This document shows, in pieces, positions 25,180-35,476 of a DNA stretch of 64,000 bases (position 1 is its first letter; each line of letters begins with the position of its first letter). The translations under genes and the position numbers were made by a program. Origin of the DNA: Diploscapter coronatus (Eukaryota > Nematoda > Chromadorea > Rhabditida > Rhabditidae); the NCBI GenBank assembly GCA_964036155.1, contig OZ038423.1, positions 58,977,249-59,041,248 on the forward strand, read 5' to 3'. The notes below the pieces were generated by a model, which had not been told where the DNA came from, made no database searches, and was given only the letters and a program-made list of their open reading frames with translations.

Positions 25180-25267
25180 GTGGCAGTACTTTTTGCTCAA
25201 AAAGTCGCACTTTCTGGGGAAAGAAGTGCGACTTCGAAGTTGGTGCTTCAGGCAAAAATACCGCCAC
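25180..25267. repeat. Foldback element with perfect inner hairpin
   Basis: AAGTCGCACTT ... AAGTGCGACTT forms a perfect inner stem at about 25201-25234. The flanks extend the palindrome imperfectly (GTGGCAGTACTTTTTGC against GCAAAAATACCGCCAC). Confidence 0.6.
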
Positions 25268-25931
25268 AGAAAAATCCCTGCTCAAGACTACGGTATATCG
25301 ATTTTTCTCCTTTCTATCTTTCATGTGCCCTGACTTTATCTGTGATGATCGTTAATAAACATGAAGCAGTGAGCCGTATAATGCAGTGGTTTCCATTCTT
25401 TTTCTCTCCCCAATACTTTTTTCTTCGGAAATTACGGTATTTTGCACTATTTCACCCATTTTAATTGTCTGATAAAATTCGTCATGGTGAGGGACGAAAA
25501 GATGTCCTTGTTTTGATAAATCTACATTTTGAACGATCTTAATTTTCTTGCAGTTTCTTTCCATTTTATAGGCATTTATTTTCTTTGAGCATAATCACAG
25601 GGTGCTACAAAGGCGCAGAATTCATAAGACCGTGCATTTAAAAATTCTCAGCGTTCAAACTGCGTATCCATGTGGGATAATTTGCGGATCCGCAGTGCTG
25701 TGGGTCGATGTGAATAAATGTGGATCCACAAATTTGCAAATTATGAATCCATACAGATTCATGTGAATACACACTAATTACACTGAGTTGCCGAAAAATA
25801 CGCTCCACTCTTTCTGCGTCTTTTTCACTCTTCCCTTTCGCGCTCTATTTCGTATTTTATTCATTCTTTTGCAAGTTGCTGATTTATCTCATTCGAATTT
25901 TTTTTTTTTATATTCTATCTTCCGACGACTT

Positions 25932-26014
25932 CCTGTATTTGCTATCGGATAAGAAGGCTAGGGATTGTAGGATAAGCAGAGAAATAGGAAAAAATATCCG
26001 TTGACAAATACAGG
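25932..26014. repeat. Short foldback element upstream of FNTA
   Basis: CCTGTATTTGCTATCGGATA at the left pairs with TATCCGTTGACAAATACAGG at the right. About 83 bases, no coding content, ending about 130 bp before the FNTA start. Confidence 0.55.
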
Positions 26015-26130
26015 AGGCATCTTCTGATTCTGACAGACTGACTTCGTCATTTACCTACTCAATTCGTGTAACTCAATTTTCTCGTTTTTGCATCCGATTT
26101 GTCTGTAGTCCTGGAAAAATCAAATTTTTG

Positions 26131-26138
26131 ACTTCAGA
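26131..26138 (+). promoter_or_regulatory. Candidate trans-splice or 5'UTR acceptor for FNTA
   Basis: GACTTCAG lies 6 bases before the first of two adjacent ATG codons. In nematodes such an acceptor just before the start is typical of spliced-leader addition. No upstream cis-exon was recognised; this is inference from position and consensus. Confidence 0.4.
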
Positions 26139-26144
26139 ACCTGA

Positions 26145-27852
26145 TGATGAGTGAAGAAGGCGTGGATAACGAGGAGATGTCGTCGTCCGTCCTGTTCAAG
26201 GACAGCCCTGACTGGAAGGACGTGCAGCCCATCTATCCGAGTGCAGACGAGGACGCTGCCGTCAGAATACAGACCAGTGATGTTTGTGAGTCGAATTGAT
26301 TGAATTTATGCAACTGATGAAGTTTTTGGATGAATGAGGCTCGTTTCAGTCATCGATGCATTTGCCTACTTCCGAGCAGTGTTCAAGCAGCAGGAAATGT
26401 CCCCTCGCGTGCTCGCGCTCATCGAAATCTGCATCCAGCTCAATGCAGGCAACTACACGCTCTGGCAGTACAGAAGACAGGTCCTCAAGGCTCTGAATGC
26501 TGATTTGAGGAAGGAAATGCAGTTCCTCGACACAATCATCGAAGAGACTCCCAAGAACTACCAAGTCTGGTCAGTTTTATCTGTGCCAGACTCCTCAAAA
26601 CTCGACCCGTAGAAAAATAATACATCTTTTCAAAGAGAAAAAGAGTGTGTCTTCTTTATCTCTCTCTCCCGAAAGATGTATTATTTTTCCTTCGGATCGC
26701 GTTCTGAGAAGTCTGATCTGTGTATATTCTAAATTGCTTATTTGTTGGTTGCAGGCATCATCGTCGCTGCATTGCAGAGCTGCTTGGGGACTCGGCTCGT
26801 GACTCAGAGCTCAGCTTCACGGAGTACATTCTCAAGGACGAGCCCAAGAACTACCACGCCTGGCAGCACAGACAGTGGATTGTGCGCAGGTTCAATGCTC
26901 CAATGGAACCCGAACTGTCCTTCTCGCTCAGACTCATCATGGAGGACCCGCGCAACAATTCCGCATTCAACTACAGGTCAGCAGAACAAAGGAATCATTC
27001 AGATTGACTGTTTGCAGATACTACATTCTGCAGATCAATGACAAGCTGGAGGAGAATTTGCCTGTGGAGACCAATTTGGCCAGGCAAATCATCGAGAGAA
27101 TGCCCCACAACGAGAGCGTCTGGAATTATCTGTCTGGGTATGTCTGTTTCTCTGTCTCTCGGCAGCATAAGCATGGAGAAGGAGTGATTGCAGAATTCTC
27201 GTGAACGGTCTGACTTGTGATGCAGATGTGGCGGCCTTTGTGGAGGATCTCTACGAGCGAACCGAGGCAGACAAGCGATCTGTCTTCCTAGTCGCCTTCC
27301 TGGCTGAGATTCTGATAGAGAACATCCAGAATAAACTCGATCCGGAGAAGCAGAGAGTTCGTGCAAAGGAGGTTAGTTTGAAAAATATATGAGGCACTCT
27401 TTATAAAAGCGATGAAAGACTTGGTTGCAAATTTGAGACCCGATCGGTTTTTTTCGGGTCTAAATTTGCAATCCTGCTTGGCACGGTATTTTGCAGCGCG
27501 AACGTTATAAGGCTGTGCCAAGATTGTCAGCCCCACTTTTATAAATTCTTTTTATAAAGAATGTCATATCCCTTTTCGCAGTAATTTACCGAAAACCAAC
27601 CACTAGCACCAATCTGTAATGCTCGCCGAGGTTTAGGGCTGTGAAGTGTTGAGAGTAGAAAAAGTCGGGCAAATTCCACAAATAGTGGTGGTAGTGGTTT
27701 ACTGATGAATTTTACAAGTCTTGTTTGAAAAATGGAAAATTCAGCTCTATGATGAGTTGATCAAATTGGACCCAGTTCGAGTGAATTATTGGAATCATCA
27801 GAAGCTGGTGGTCGACAAAGTTTTCAACGCCAGCGCTGTGCAGACCAATTGA
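26145..27852 (+). CDS. FNTA: Protein farnesyltransferase/geranylgeranyltransferase-I alpha subunit
   Basis: Common alpha subunit of the two CAAX prenyltransferases; it pairs with either beta subunit to attach farnesyl or geranylgeranyl groups to proteins such as Ras and Rho. Two ATGs stand side by side at 26145 and 26148. The PPTA helical-hairpin repeats are clear and in order: NYTLWQYRRQVL, NYQVWHHRRCIAEL, NYHAWQHRQWIVRRF, NNSAFNYRYYIL, NESVWNYLSGIL, and VNYWNHQKLVV at the end. The catalytic-site lysine region (PKNYHAWQHRQW) is intact. Exons join in phase (TG|G across intron 2). Stop at 27850-27852. Introns 2 and the last carry foldback DNA. The next gene starts 175 bases downstream on the same strand. 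Confidence 0.95.
26586..26716. repeat. Foldback element in an FNTA intron
   Basis: AGAAAAATAATACATCTTT (from 26611) pairs with AAAGATGTATTATTTTTC (to about 26689). Flanks extend the palindrome imperfectly (CAGACTCCTCAAAACTCGA against GATCGCGTTCTGAGAAGTCTG). It makes up most of the intron. Confidence 0.6.
27394..27564. repeat. Foldback element in the last FNTA intron
   Basis: Outer arms GCACTCTTTATAAAA and TTTTATAAAGAATGTC; inner hairpin GTTGCAAATTTGAGACCCGA / TCGGGTCTAAATTTGCAAT. About 170 bases, no reading frame. Confidence 0.6.
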
Positions 27853-27910
27853 ATCCATTCGTTCTTCTTGTTGTATTTATTTGATTTGAGAGGAAATACG
27901 AGTATGTTTG

Positions 27911-27916
27911 AATAAA
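27911..27916 (+). terminator. FNTA polyadenylation signal
   Basis: AATAAA 59 bases after the FNTA stop codon. The 3' end of FNTA would then lie near 27930, close to the next gene. Confidence 0.55.
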
Positions 27917-27990
27917 GTTCCGAGAAAAACTCGTCTGTTGACTGATAAGGGTTTGAAACCTATTTGATGATTATCTTTATGAATTGTGCC

Positions 27991-27994
27991 TCAG
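27991..27994 (+). promoter_or_regulatory. Candidate trans-splice acceptor before INTS13
   Basis: TCAG in GTGCCTCAG, about 33 bases before the INTS13 start and about 75 bases after the FNTA polyadenylation signal. The spacing is like that inside nematode operons. A second possible AG is GTTGTAG, directly at the start codon. Confidence 0.35.
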
Positions 27995-28027
27995 AATGCT
28001 CGACACAGTGCAGCAGTTGAGTTGTAG

Positions 28028-31000
28028 ATGGACATAAACGATGCATCGCACAAAGTGCTCGTCGTACTCGACCATGGACCCAGATTCTCGAGGAATTCAC
28101 ACTCGGTATGCCCTTCTCTTTTCCCTCCTAACTCAGAATTAGGCTAATTTTCAGCTAGAATAAAAATTGGAAGAGAGGGTACACAAAAAGCTTCTATAGA
28201 AAGTTGATACATAAGGGGACACGCTCGAATGGTTTGGCTTAAGCCTTGCCTGGATTTGTCCTAAATGCACAACTCATCGTTCATCTGATTGCAGAAAGTG
28301 ACGATGACACTGAAAAACGGTCCGACGACGGATCTGCGCGACGTGGCCGAAGTGGAGAAGAGCATGTGGACGTGGAGCGTCGAGGCGGCCGTCGAATTGC
28401 ATCGAATCATTTCCGACGTCTTCCCGGACAACGACAAACTGCTCCGATTCGTGATGGCCGACTGCGTTGGGCGGCAGCTGCAGAGCAACTGGGGAGGAGA
28501 CCTGATTTCCTATGACGAGCTGTGCAACTCGCTCATCACTGCAGGGCCTGCCTCCACTGGAGACATCGACGACGTGACGATCAGGAGTGGAATCACACTC
28601 GCTATTGAGGCGCTCAGCGAATTGACTGGCAGACAGCAACAGGTCGGAAACCGGGAAACGGGAGATAGGATTGAAGAGGAGGGGGGAATTGCAGATGAAG
28701 AGATCGCTGGAAATGGAGAAGACGAAGAAGAGAAAGAGAGAAGTTGCGGGAGAGGATGGGGAATTGAGTGGAAGTGAAAAGAGCGAAGACGAAGACGAAC
28801 AGATGAGTGATGAGGAAGAAGATGGGCAGGACATGCAACAAATGGGCCGAGTGGAGGAGGACGACGACGAGGCAGAGACTGACGAGGGCAAGGAAGGCAG
28901 GAAGACAGAAACGGGTAATGCTGGGAAGACGGGCCAGGAAGGCGACAGCGACGACGACTCAAACGAATTCAACATCCGCAAACTCATTGCCAAACCTGTC
29001 TCCAAGAGCCTCGTCAACACGGGAGCCATTGTCATTTTCTCCTCGTTCTTCAGGTGAGAACACTTATGTTTCTCTAATTGTAAATGCCCCTTCCAGTGAT
29101 GATGAAGTCAAAGAATTGGAAGAATTTGTGAGTGAAACAATAGAGAATCGGAACAGGAATATCAGTCGATTGAATGCAGATTCGTAGGTTTCACAGTAAT
29201 CCCTCCTTGTCAATCTACAAATTCCAGATTCGCTGAGATTTCTAAAGTCAAACTCTTCATTATGAATACGTTCCCTTCAAACAGCAAGTCGTGCATAACA
29301 ACGAAGGAATTGACTCAGGTAAGAGGCTATTTCTTCCGGGACTGGACGAAAGCCAGAATGTTGAAAAACCGAAACTGCAAGTCATTTGTGACTTTTGAAA
29401 GTAGTTCGAAACCGAAACTTTCGTCAGCCCTGATTTCTTCTTTGCAATAAATAATTCCTCTGCTCAGATCTCCCCTTCTCTATTCAGTTCTGTGATGTCA
29501 GCCGCCTGTGGAGAGCTCCTTATTCGCACTACGCACACTCTCACTATTCGACTCTATGATTTGGTCTCGACAACTGTCTCGGGAATTCCTATGAAAGTGA
29601 GCTGCATCTCAGACGAGACTTTGTGAGTTGTTGATGAATTAAGGAGGAAGCGCAACCCGCTCAGTCAGTAAATTACGATGTGGAATTGCTGCACCCCCGA
29701 GATGTTCACGCAATGCTCGAGAGCCTCGGACTGCTCTCAGACAAATTCCTCTTGTCCAAGGTGTCTGATTTGCCCGATTCCTCATATTCCACAGTACGAC
29801 TCTCTTGGGCAACTCCTTCACCCAAAAACAAGTGGAATCTGGTATGAACTTTTACGACTTCTTGTACTCCACACCCATTTTCCCTATCTCCCTCTCCTGC
29901 TCTCCCCTCAAAAAGTGGATGTGGGTGTGGACTATAAAGGGCGAATTTTACAACCTTCTGTAGAAGGCTCTAATTCGTGAATTCAGTTTCCCCGCGTATT
30001 CTTGTCTGTGCCATTGACGACAACCTCTGTGACCAGTCGACCCTCTGCTTGTCTGACGAGTTTTCTGCTTAGCGGCAGAAATGTTATGTTGGAAGTGAAG
30101 CCCAAGGAAAATATGCCCGTCTTGGAGCCGAATGTCGGACAGAAGCTCATCTCTCACACACTTATTGCGCACGAAGGGAGGATCCACATCCACTCCATCT
30201 ATCTAGGCAAAATCAACACTTTCAACAACAAAACACTGCGCAACAAGTACTTGATTCCTGTGGACAAACGAGTTCGGGCTCATGAATTTCGAGTGCTGAT
30301 GAAGGAATGCGCGCTCTTCCTCGACATTGGTGACAGTGAATCTGAACAAGTATGCTTCTTTGAGTTTTTAGACGAAGGAAGATTTATCAGGCAAATGGAA
30401 AGGAGATGAAAGTGGTGAAAAGTAGAGGAGTGAATGAATTGGAGCAGGAGCCCTGCGAGTCTGCAATCAGTCAAGCCAACAACCTGCTGCGTTACTGGCC
30501 GATTCACAAAGACAGCACTCTGATTCGATTCGAGGGCTCCAAATACGAAAGCATGTTCAATTTGCTCAGACAGGCAGAATTGTCGACTGCCGATGTGGAC
30601 AAATGCAAACAGGTCTGCTCTTTTCTTCTTCTTTTCTTTCAATAAATGCATTTCCAGGGAATCAGTCAAATATCTGCACTTCGAGATTCGAAAGATTCCC
30701 TGTATCCACCGGACATCTTATGTACAAAGTTGAAACAGCCCAGCACGCGAGAGGATCAATATTCCGTGTTGATTCGTGAAATTCGTGACCACATGTTGAA
30801 TTATGTCGAGCATTCTGACAGACATTTCGAAGTAACTCGTCGTTTTCTGTACACTAATCCACTTTGTTTGCAGGTATTCAATCTGTTCGTGCAAGTGATG
30901 GGCCTCGAGAGGAGCACCAACATTGTGCTCAACGATCCCCAGGCCTCCAGCAAACCGTATGTCCTTTCCAGATTCTTTCAAAAATGATTGAATATTTGAG

Positions 31001-31725
31001 AAACATGGACGTGAAGATCGGGAAGAAGTTCGCTCACATGAACAAGAAGGCTGATCCGCGACTAGCCAGGGAAAGAAGGGGCTCTCCACCGCTCAAACGG
31101 GCTGCCAAGGGCAATGACTGGAAGCCTGGTGGTAAGCAACTCATTCAGATAACCCCTCTAGAGTTCGCATATACCCACTTGTAACAGGTTGCGCAAAAAG
31201 TCTGGACCGCTTTCGATTTCCTTTTAAAAATTAATCACCAGAACAAAAGTGAATATAATCTTCTAAAATCGCGGAGATTATATTCTCATATACTTAGGGG
31301 CCGCAAATGGTTTTACAAAATTCATAATCTTCAATAATTTTTAACTTTAAATAGCCAAATACGATGCAACTAAGTCATTCGTCAAGAAAAAATAAAGTAA
31401 AAATCATTTTTGATTGATCAAGAAAATTGGCCAAAACCGATCAGCTAAACGAACAAAATTTGTACTCCACATCGATAATTATCTTGAGTGTACGCGCATT
31501 TTCCGATATAATTTGTTGATTTGAGAGAAGATCAACCTGTACTCGATGCTGTGTGAGCAGGAGAACAAGAAAGGCAGGGACAAGTGGATGGAATTCGCTG
31601 GCAGAGTGAATGCGACTAGCAGCCAGGCCATTCTCTATCCAAATCTCAATGCCGACCAGTCCGCTCACAATTCGCACATTTCTCATAGCAACGAACAGAG
31701 ACCTTCCTCCAGGATGGAGACTTAG
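28028..31725 (+). CDS. INTS13: Integrator complex subunit 13 (asunder)
   Basis: Subunit of the Integrator complex (snRNA and enhancer RNA 3' processing), known in flies as asunder. The start at 28028 gives MDINDASHKVLVVLDHGPRF, like the family's opening strand of a VWA-like fold. The second exon has KSMWTWSVEAAVELHRI. Further exons read GIPMKEEAQPAQSVNYDVEL, RPSACLTSFLLSGRNVMLE, HEGRIHIHSIYLG, ISQANNLLRYWPIHKDS, and the last MEFAGRVNATSSQAILYPNL, matching the conserved C-terminus. Stop at 31723-31725. It is odd in carrying an acidic insert of about 95 residues after residue 115 or so, beginning with a basic KTKKRKRE stretch. The last intron (about 31131-31515) is 0.4 kb and AT-rich. Confidence 0.88.
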
Positions 31726-31776
31726 CCAATTCGACTCATTCGGGTGATTTGTACAGGTGGTAATTCCTTCAAAAAT

Positions 31777-31875
31777 GGTATTAACCCTCATTAGAACGAG
31801 GTGCGACCACAAGAAGATAGTGTGCAAAAATGAGAGTCTTTGTGATCTCGCCTCGTTCTAACGGAGATTAATATC
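31777..31875. repeat. Short foldback element downstream of INTS13
   Basis: GGTATTAACCCTCATTAGAACGAGG pairs imperfectly with CCTCGTTCTAACGGAGATTAATATC. About 100 bases, lying between the INTS13 stop and its polyadenylation signal, so probably inside the 3' untranslated region. Confidence 0.6.
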
Positions 31876-31922
31876 GTCACAGATCTCACGATTTAATTTG
31901 TTGAACTAGTTCTTGAAGTAAT

Positions 31923-31928
31923 AATAAA
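31923..31928 (+). terminator. Probable INTS13 polyadenylation signal
   Basis: AATAAA about 200 bases after the stop codon, beyond the foldback element. Based on motif and position only. Confidence 0.4.
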
Positions 31929-32667
31929 GACTTGAAAATTGTAGTTCTTGATTGGAATGAACATTTCAGTTGATTGCCCGTTCACAACACCACGCTCCTT
32001 TTTATCTTATCCAAAAGGTTACATTTTCTTGATGAAAAAATAAAATATCAGAGCTAGATACTAGATGCTGTCGAATAAAGAAGAATTACCGAATTTGGTT
32101 TAGAATTATGGAAGTTATGATTTTTTCCGAGGTCGGGTCTCTCAAAATTTTAAGCTATCGTAATTCGCTGAAATAATCGACTTTAAAAAAACGGTTATCG
32201 TCATGAAAATCAGCGTGAAAAAATTGAACAACATATATGTGGAAATCAGTCAGATCTACGGACCCCTGGAAACCTCTTTGGTAAGACTTTGATTTTTGCT
32301 GATAATCACTCTTAATTCATTCACCAATCAAAATGATAAACTTCTTTTTATAGCCAAAATTCATTGATCCATTCACATTCACATGTGCAAATGAGTAATA
32401 TTAGATGAAGAGAGGGCTTTTCCAGGGAATTCCAAAGTCAAGAAGTTATCGTTGGAATTGTCTTTGTTGCTAGGGATGGAGAATGGAGAGAGGGAGTGGG
32501 AGGGAAGAAGCTTTGTTTTTGGAAGAGACGAAGAAAAAGATTTTTGACGGAGCGAACTTTAACGCAGAAATTGGGAAAAGGCCATTCTTTCTGAGTTTGC
32601 AGAGCAGCTCTTTCGAGTGAACTGATCATTCAATGCATATTTCCTAGATGAATTACTGCCCTCTGCA
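31929..32667. other. Spacer between INTS13 and the GT49 gene
   Basis: About 740 bases, AT-rich. No coding frame of substance on either strand and no further repeat recognised. It should contain the promoter of the glycosyltransferase gene. Confidence 0.5.
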
Positions 32668-34136
32668 ATGTCTGATATTCTCTCTGCAACAACCGAATAC
32701 CATCGAAAAGAATACAATAAATTCGGTCGATTGCTTCGAATTTATCAAAGGAAACGGTTCCTTCGAAATCTGTTCTTCTCCGTCCTCGTCTCTGTGTGCC
32801 TGATCGCCCTTGTGCATCACAATTCCACTCAACTCGAGGACTCCTTGTCAGTTCATCTCGAACCAACCGACCATTTCCGCTACTGCATTCAGTACAACTT
32901 CACTCGATCCTACGACAACTTTCGAGTGAATGCAGATTTCGAGCCAGTCACTCTGGCTATGCACAGTTCCATCGACTTCCTGCACTACATGTTCGACCAA
33001 GTGACCACTTGGGAAGGGGCCATTTCCCTGTCCGTGTTCATCGACAGAGATGTGCCCGAGTACCTGTCCTATCTCTATCGAATTCATGACTGCGATGAAG
33101 ATGTGCGAAGACATGTCTCCTTTCACATTGTGTAAGTGGATCGACTTTTCCATAAGTCAAAAATCGCTTATCCTTTTGCAGAACAATTTTCGATACGGTA
33201 TGCGATCCGATAGTCATTCAGAAGACATGGGACTGTAGTTTGTATCTTCGTGAAGACACTATAAACTATCTTCGTTCGATTCAAAGATCGGGATTTATCT
33301 ATCCGATTAATGTAATGCGTAATGTGGCGAGAAGAGGTGCTCAATCTAAGATCCACATTCTGTCAGGTAATTTCTACAGTACGATTTTATTCCTGCACCT
33401 CTCTCTTTACAGATATCGAGATGGTCTTCTCATTGGATGCAGAACGACTTTTGACGAGAGTTGCGAATAAATTAGTGACTGGGAAAAAGAAGATCGTGCT
33501 TGTGATTAGGCGGTTTGAGGTGGAGGATGGACTGGATATGCCCAGGACTGCCGAGAAGTTATATGATATGTTCCTCACTAACAAATCGTAAGAATTTAAA
33601 ACTTTTATCTATAAATGAATGATCAAATTGTCAGCGTTGTGGAATTTCATGCAAAGCTGTTCCCTGAAGGCCATTTTATTCCGTACATAAATTCGTGGTT
33701 TGAAGAATCGCTGAATAGCACGAAAATCAGAGCCAGAGGGGTTCCATACAGGTACGGTGAAATGGTTTCTAAGCGAATTCAGTTATTTCACTTTTACAGT
33801 AATAGCTTCTGGGAACCCCAAGTGGTGATTCATGCCTACGATCCAATGCATGATGAGACGATTCCAACCAGACACAGAGATCATCAGGCACTGGCCTACG
33901 AGTTGTGCAGGGCTGGATACAGATTCTTCGTCGTTACCAAGATATTCAATGTGCATAGAGGAATCAAGAAAAGCACTACGTTTCTGGACAACGAGGTTGG
34001 TTTGCCAGAAGTTCAAGCCGCATTTCAACATCATATTCAGTTATTTTTAAAAGCTTTGCAAAATGTCTATAAGTCGTTGCTAGACAGAGCATTAAGTGTA
34101 TTGCGAATTCTGCGGCCTGTTCATTTGAACTGCTGA
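32668..34136 (+). CDS. GT49-family glycosyltransferase (B4GAT1/LARGE C-domain-like)
   Basis: Probable Golgi type II membrane glycosyltransferase. The family includes beta-1,4-glucuronyltransferase 1 and the second domain of LARGE, which build matriglycan-type glycans. Five exons (32668-33131, 33182-33366, 33413-33587, 33635-33751, 33800-34136) join in phase to 425 residues. Features in order: a basic cytosolic tail, a membrane anchor near residues 36-50 (LFFSVLVSVCLIALV), the lumenal domain with SIDFLHYMFDQVTTWEGAISLSVFID, YPINVMRNVARR, then HILSDIEMVFSLD, where DIE stands at the usual DxD site. Next are FWEPQVVIHAY and the late GYRFFVVTKIFNVHRGI histidine motif. Family-level assignment is fairly firm; donor and acceptor cannot be told. 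A MITE copy starts 48 bases after the stop. Confidence 0.75.
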
Positions 34137-34183
34137 TTTCTATTTTCACATTTGACATTGAGCTTCACAGGTTTAATGTTTAC

Positions 34184-34560
34184 AAGGAACATAAACTGTG
34201 TGTTAATAACAGACCCCGCTCAAAGTTGGTGGGTAAATCAATTCGAGTATGCTGATTACGAATATCATGTTGAAAAGTGTCCGCCGTGCATCCTGATTCC
34301 AGAAATTGACTTCGAAGTTTTCCTTCTTACTCTTTGCTGCTGCTGCGAATAGTTACAATATTAACTATTGTTTTGGAACGTAAGCTAGCTGCGCACCTGA
34401 AATTTGACAAAGTAAAGAAAGAAGCGAACTTTGATAGAAAATCTTGGCACCAGGATGCACGGTAGGAATTTTCAACATGATATTCGTAATCAGCGTATTC
34501 GAATTAATTTACCCACCAATTTTGAGGGGACCTGTTATTAACACACGGTTTATGTTCCTT
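34184..34560. mobile_element. MITE with long terminal inverted repeats, copy 2
   Basis: It begins AAGGAACATAAACTGTGTG and ends CACACGGTTTATGTTCCTT. The arms pair for about 115 bases with roughly 10 percent mismatch (shared GCTGATTACGAATATCATG). It has the same centre as copy 1 at 6310-6674. No coding capacity. Confidence 0.87.
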
Positions 34561-34953
34561 ATTAGGTAGCTCGACTCGGTCAGGAAGCTAATCTATTACG
34601 AAGTCGGATCTTCTTCCGTCGAATGAATCTGTTGTATCCCACAACCTACCTGAAATGTGCCCGATGGGACAATCGGAAAGTGGCCGGCAGAGCGCGGCAG
34701 TTCACTTCATTTAACGGAAAGCAGAATGAATTCAACACTGAATACGGGTTCTGATTCTGATCATCCTACATTATTGCTCAATCTATCGATTGTTTCGTCG
34801 ATTTTTTCAATGAAATCATTCTCTATGTGTCTTTTTCTTCTCATTTAGTCACAGTGGCTGCAGAACTGCGAAAATAAACAACTTGTGTGCAGAGAGCAGT
34901 GTTGTGCTTGTGATATATCGACATTTCATAGTATCCATTCATCAACCCTCCAA
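34561..34953. other. Spacer upstream of the small secreted gene
   Basis: About 390 bases. A short open frame at 34657-34848 lacks any domain or signal and looks incidental. Nothing else recognised. Confidence 0.5.
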
Positions 34954-35476
34954 ATGCACTGCCTGACCATTGCTCTATTTTTCTTCTGTCTGTTGGCCTT
35001 AGCTTCATCTGCCCTGAAAGCTAGCCCACTTGATGTCAATGTCCCTTCGTTCAACGTTAACTCGAGTGATGTGATGGCGGTATGCATATGCATAGTTATG
35101 ATATAATGATGATTGTCATATACAGAACAGAGTAGTTGGCTCAAATGGAGTGACTTGTATAGACAAAGATTTGGAATATGCAATCAACTATGCAGTGGGG
35201 CAGTATCGCGGCAACATGGATGGACTGGCCAGATACCTGCTGAATGTTGTAAGTGCAGTAGAGTCAATAAAATTGCGATATGATGTAGTTATGAGTTGGT
35301 TTAAGGCGACTCGCAAAGGCGGCTATTGGTTGGCTCAGGCGAACGTGATTGCTCGAGTCAAGCAGGGCTCCGACTGGCAGAGTCTCACCAACGGACAGCT
35401 CTTCACAAACCGCGATCAATTTGGATGCTTCTATCACGATAACGTCATCTTTGCCTACATCGTTAAAATCCTTTGA
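34954..35476 (+). CDS. Small secreted protein, family not recognised
   Basis: Three exons (34954-35079, 35126-35248, 35306-35476) join in phase 0 to 139 residues. The start opens a clean signal peptide (MHCLTIALFFFCLLALASS-ALKA), so the mature protein is about 118 residues. It has few cysteines (TCIDKDLEYA and FGCFYHDN, which could form one disulfide), a Tyr-rich part NYAVGQYRGNMDGLARYL, and QGSDWQSLTNGQ. It has no membrane segment or low complexity. I do not recognise the family and give no function. The third-exon acceptor (GGTTTAAG) is weak, so that joint is the least certain. Confidence 0.6.

Larger units (their letters stand above)
23815..26144. other. Divergent spacer between ABCC and FNTA
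   Basis: About 2.3 kb between two outward-facing start codons, AT-rich. No convincing coding region: a 139-codon open frame at 25045-25464 crosses a hairpin and matches nothing I recognise. It contains three short inverted-repeat structures listed separately and probably both promoters. Confidence 0.6.

Noticed and set aside
25045..25464. 139-codon open frame in the ABCC/FNTA spacer
   Set aside because: It runs across a palindromic element, has no recognisable domain or splice context, and the opposite strand is open over the same stretch.
31187..31240. Tc1/mariner-like end (GGTTGCGCAAAAAGTCTGG) in the last INTS13 intron
   Set aside because: No matching inverted end or TA duplication was found in the intron.
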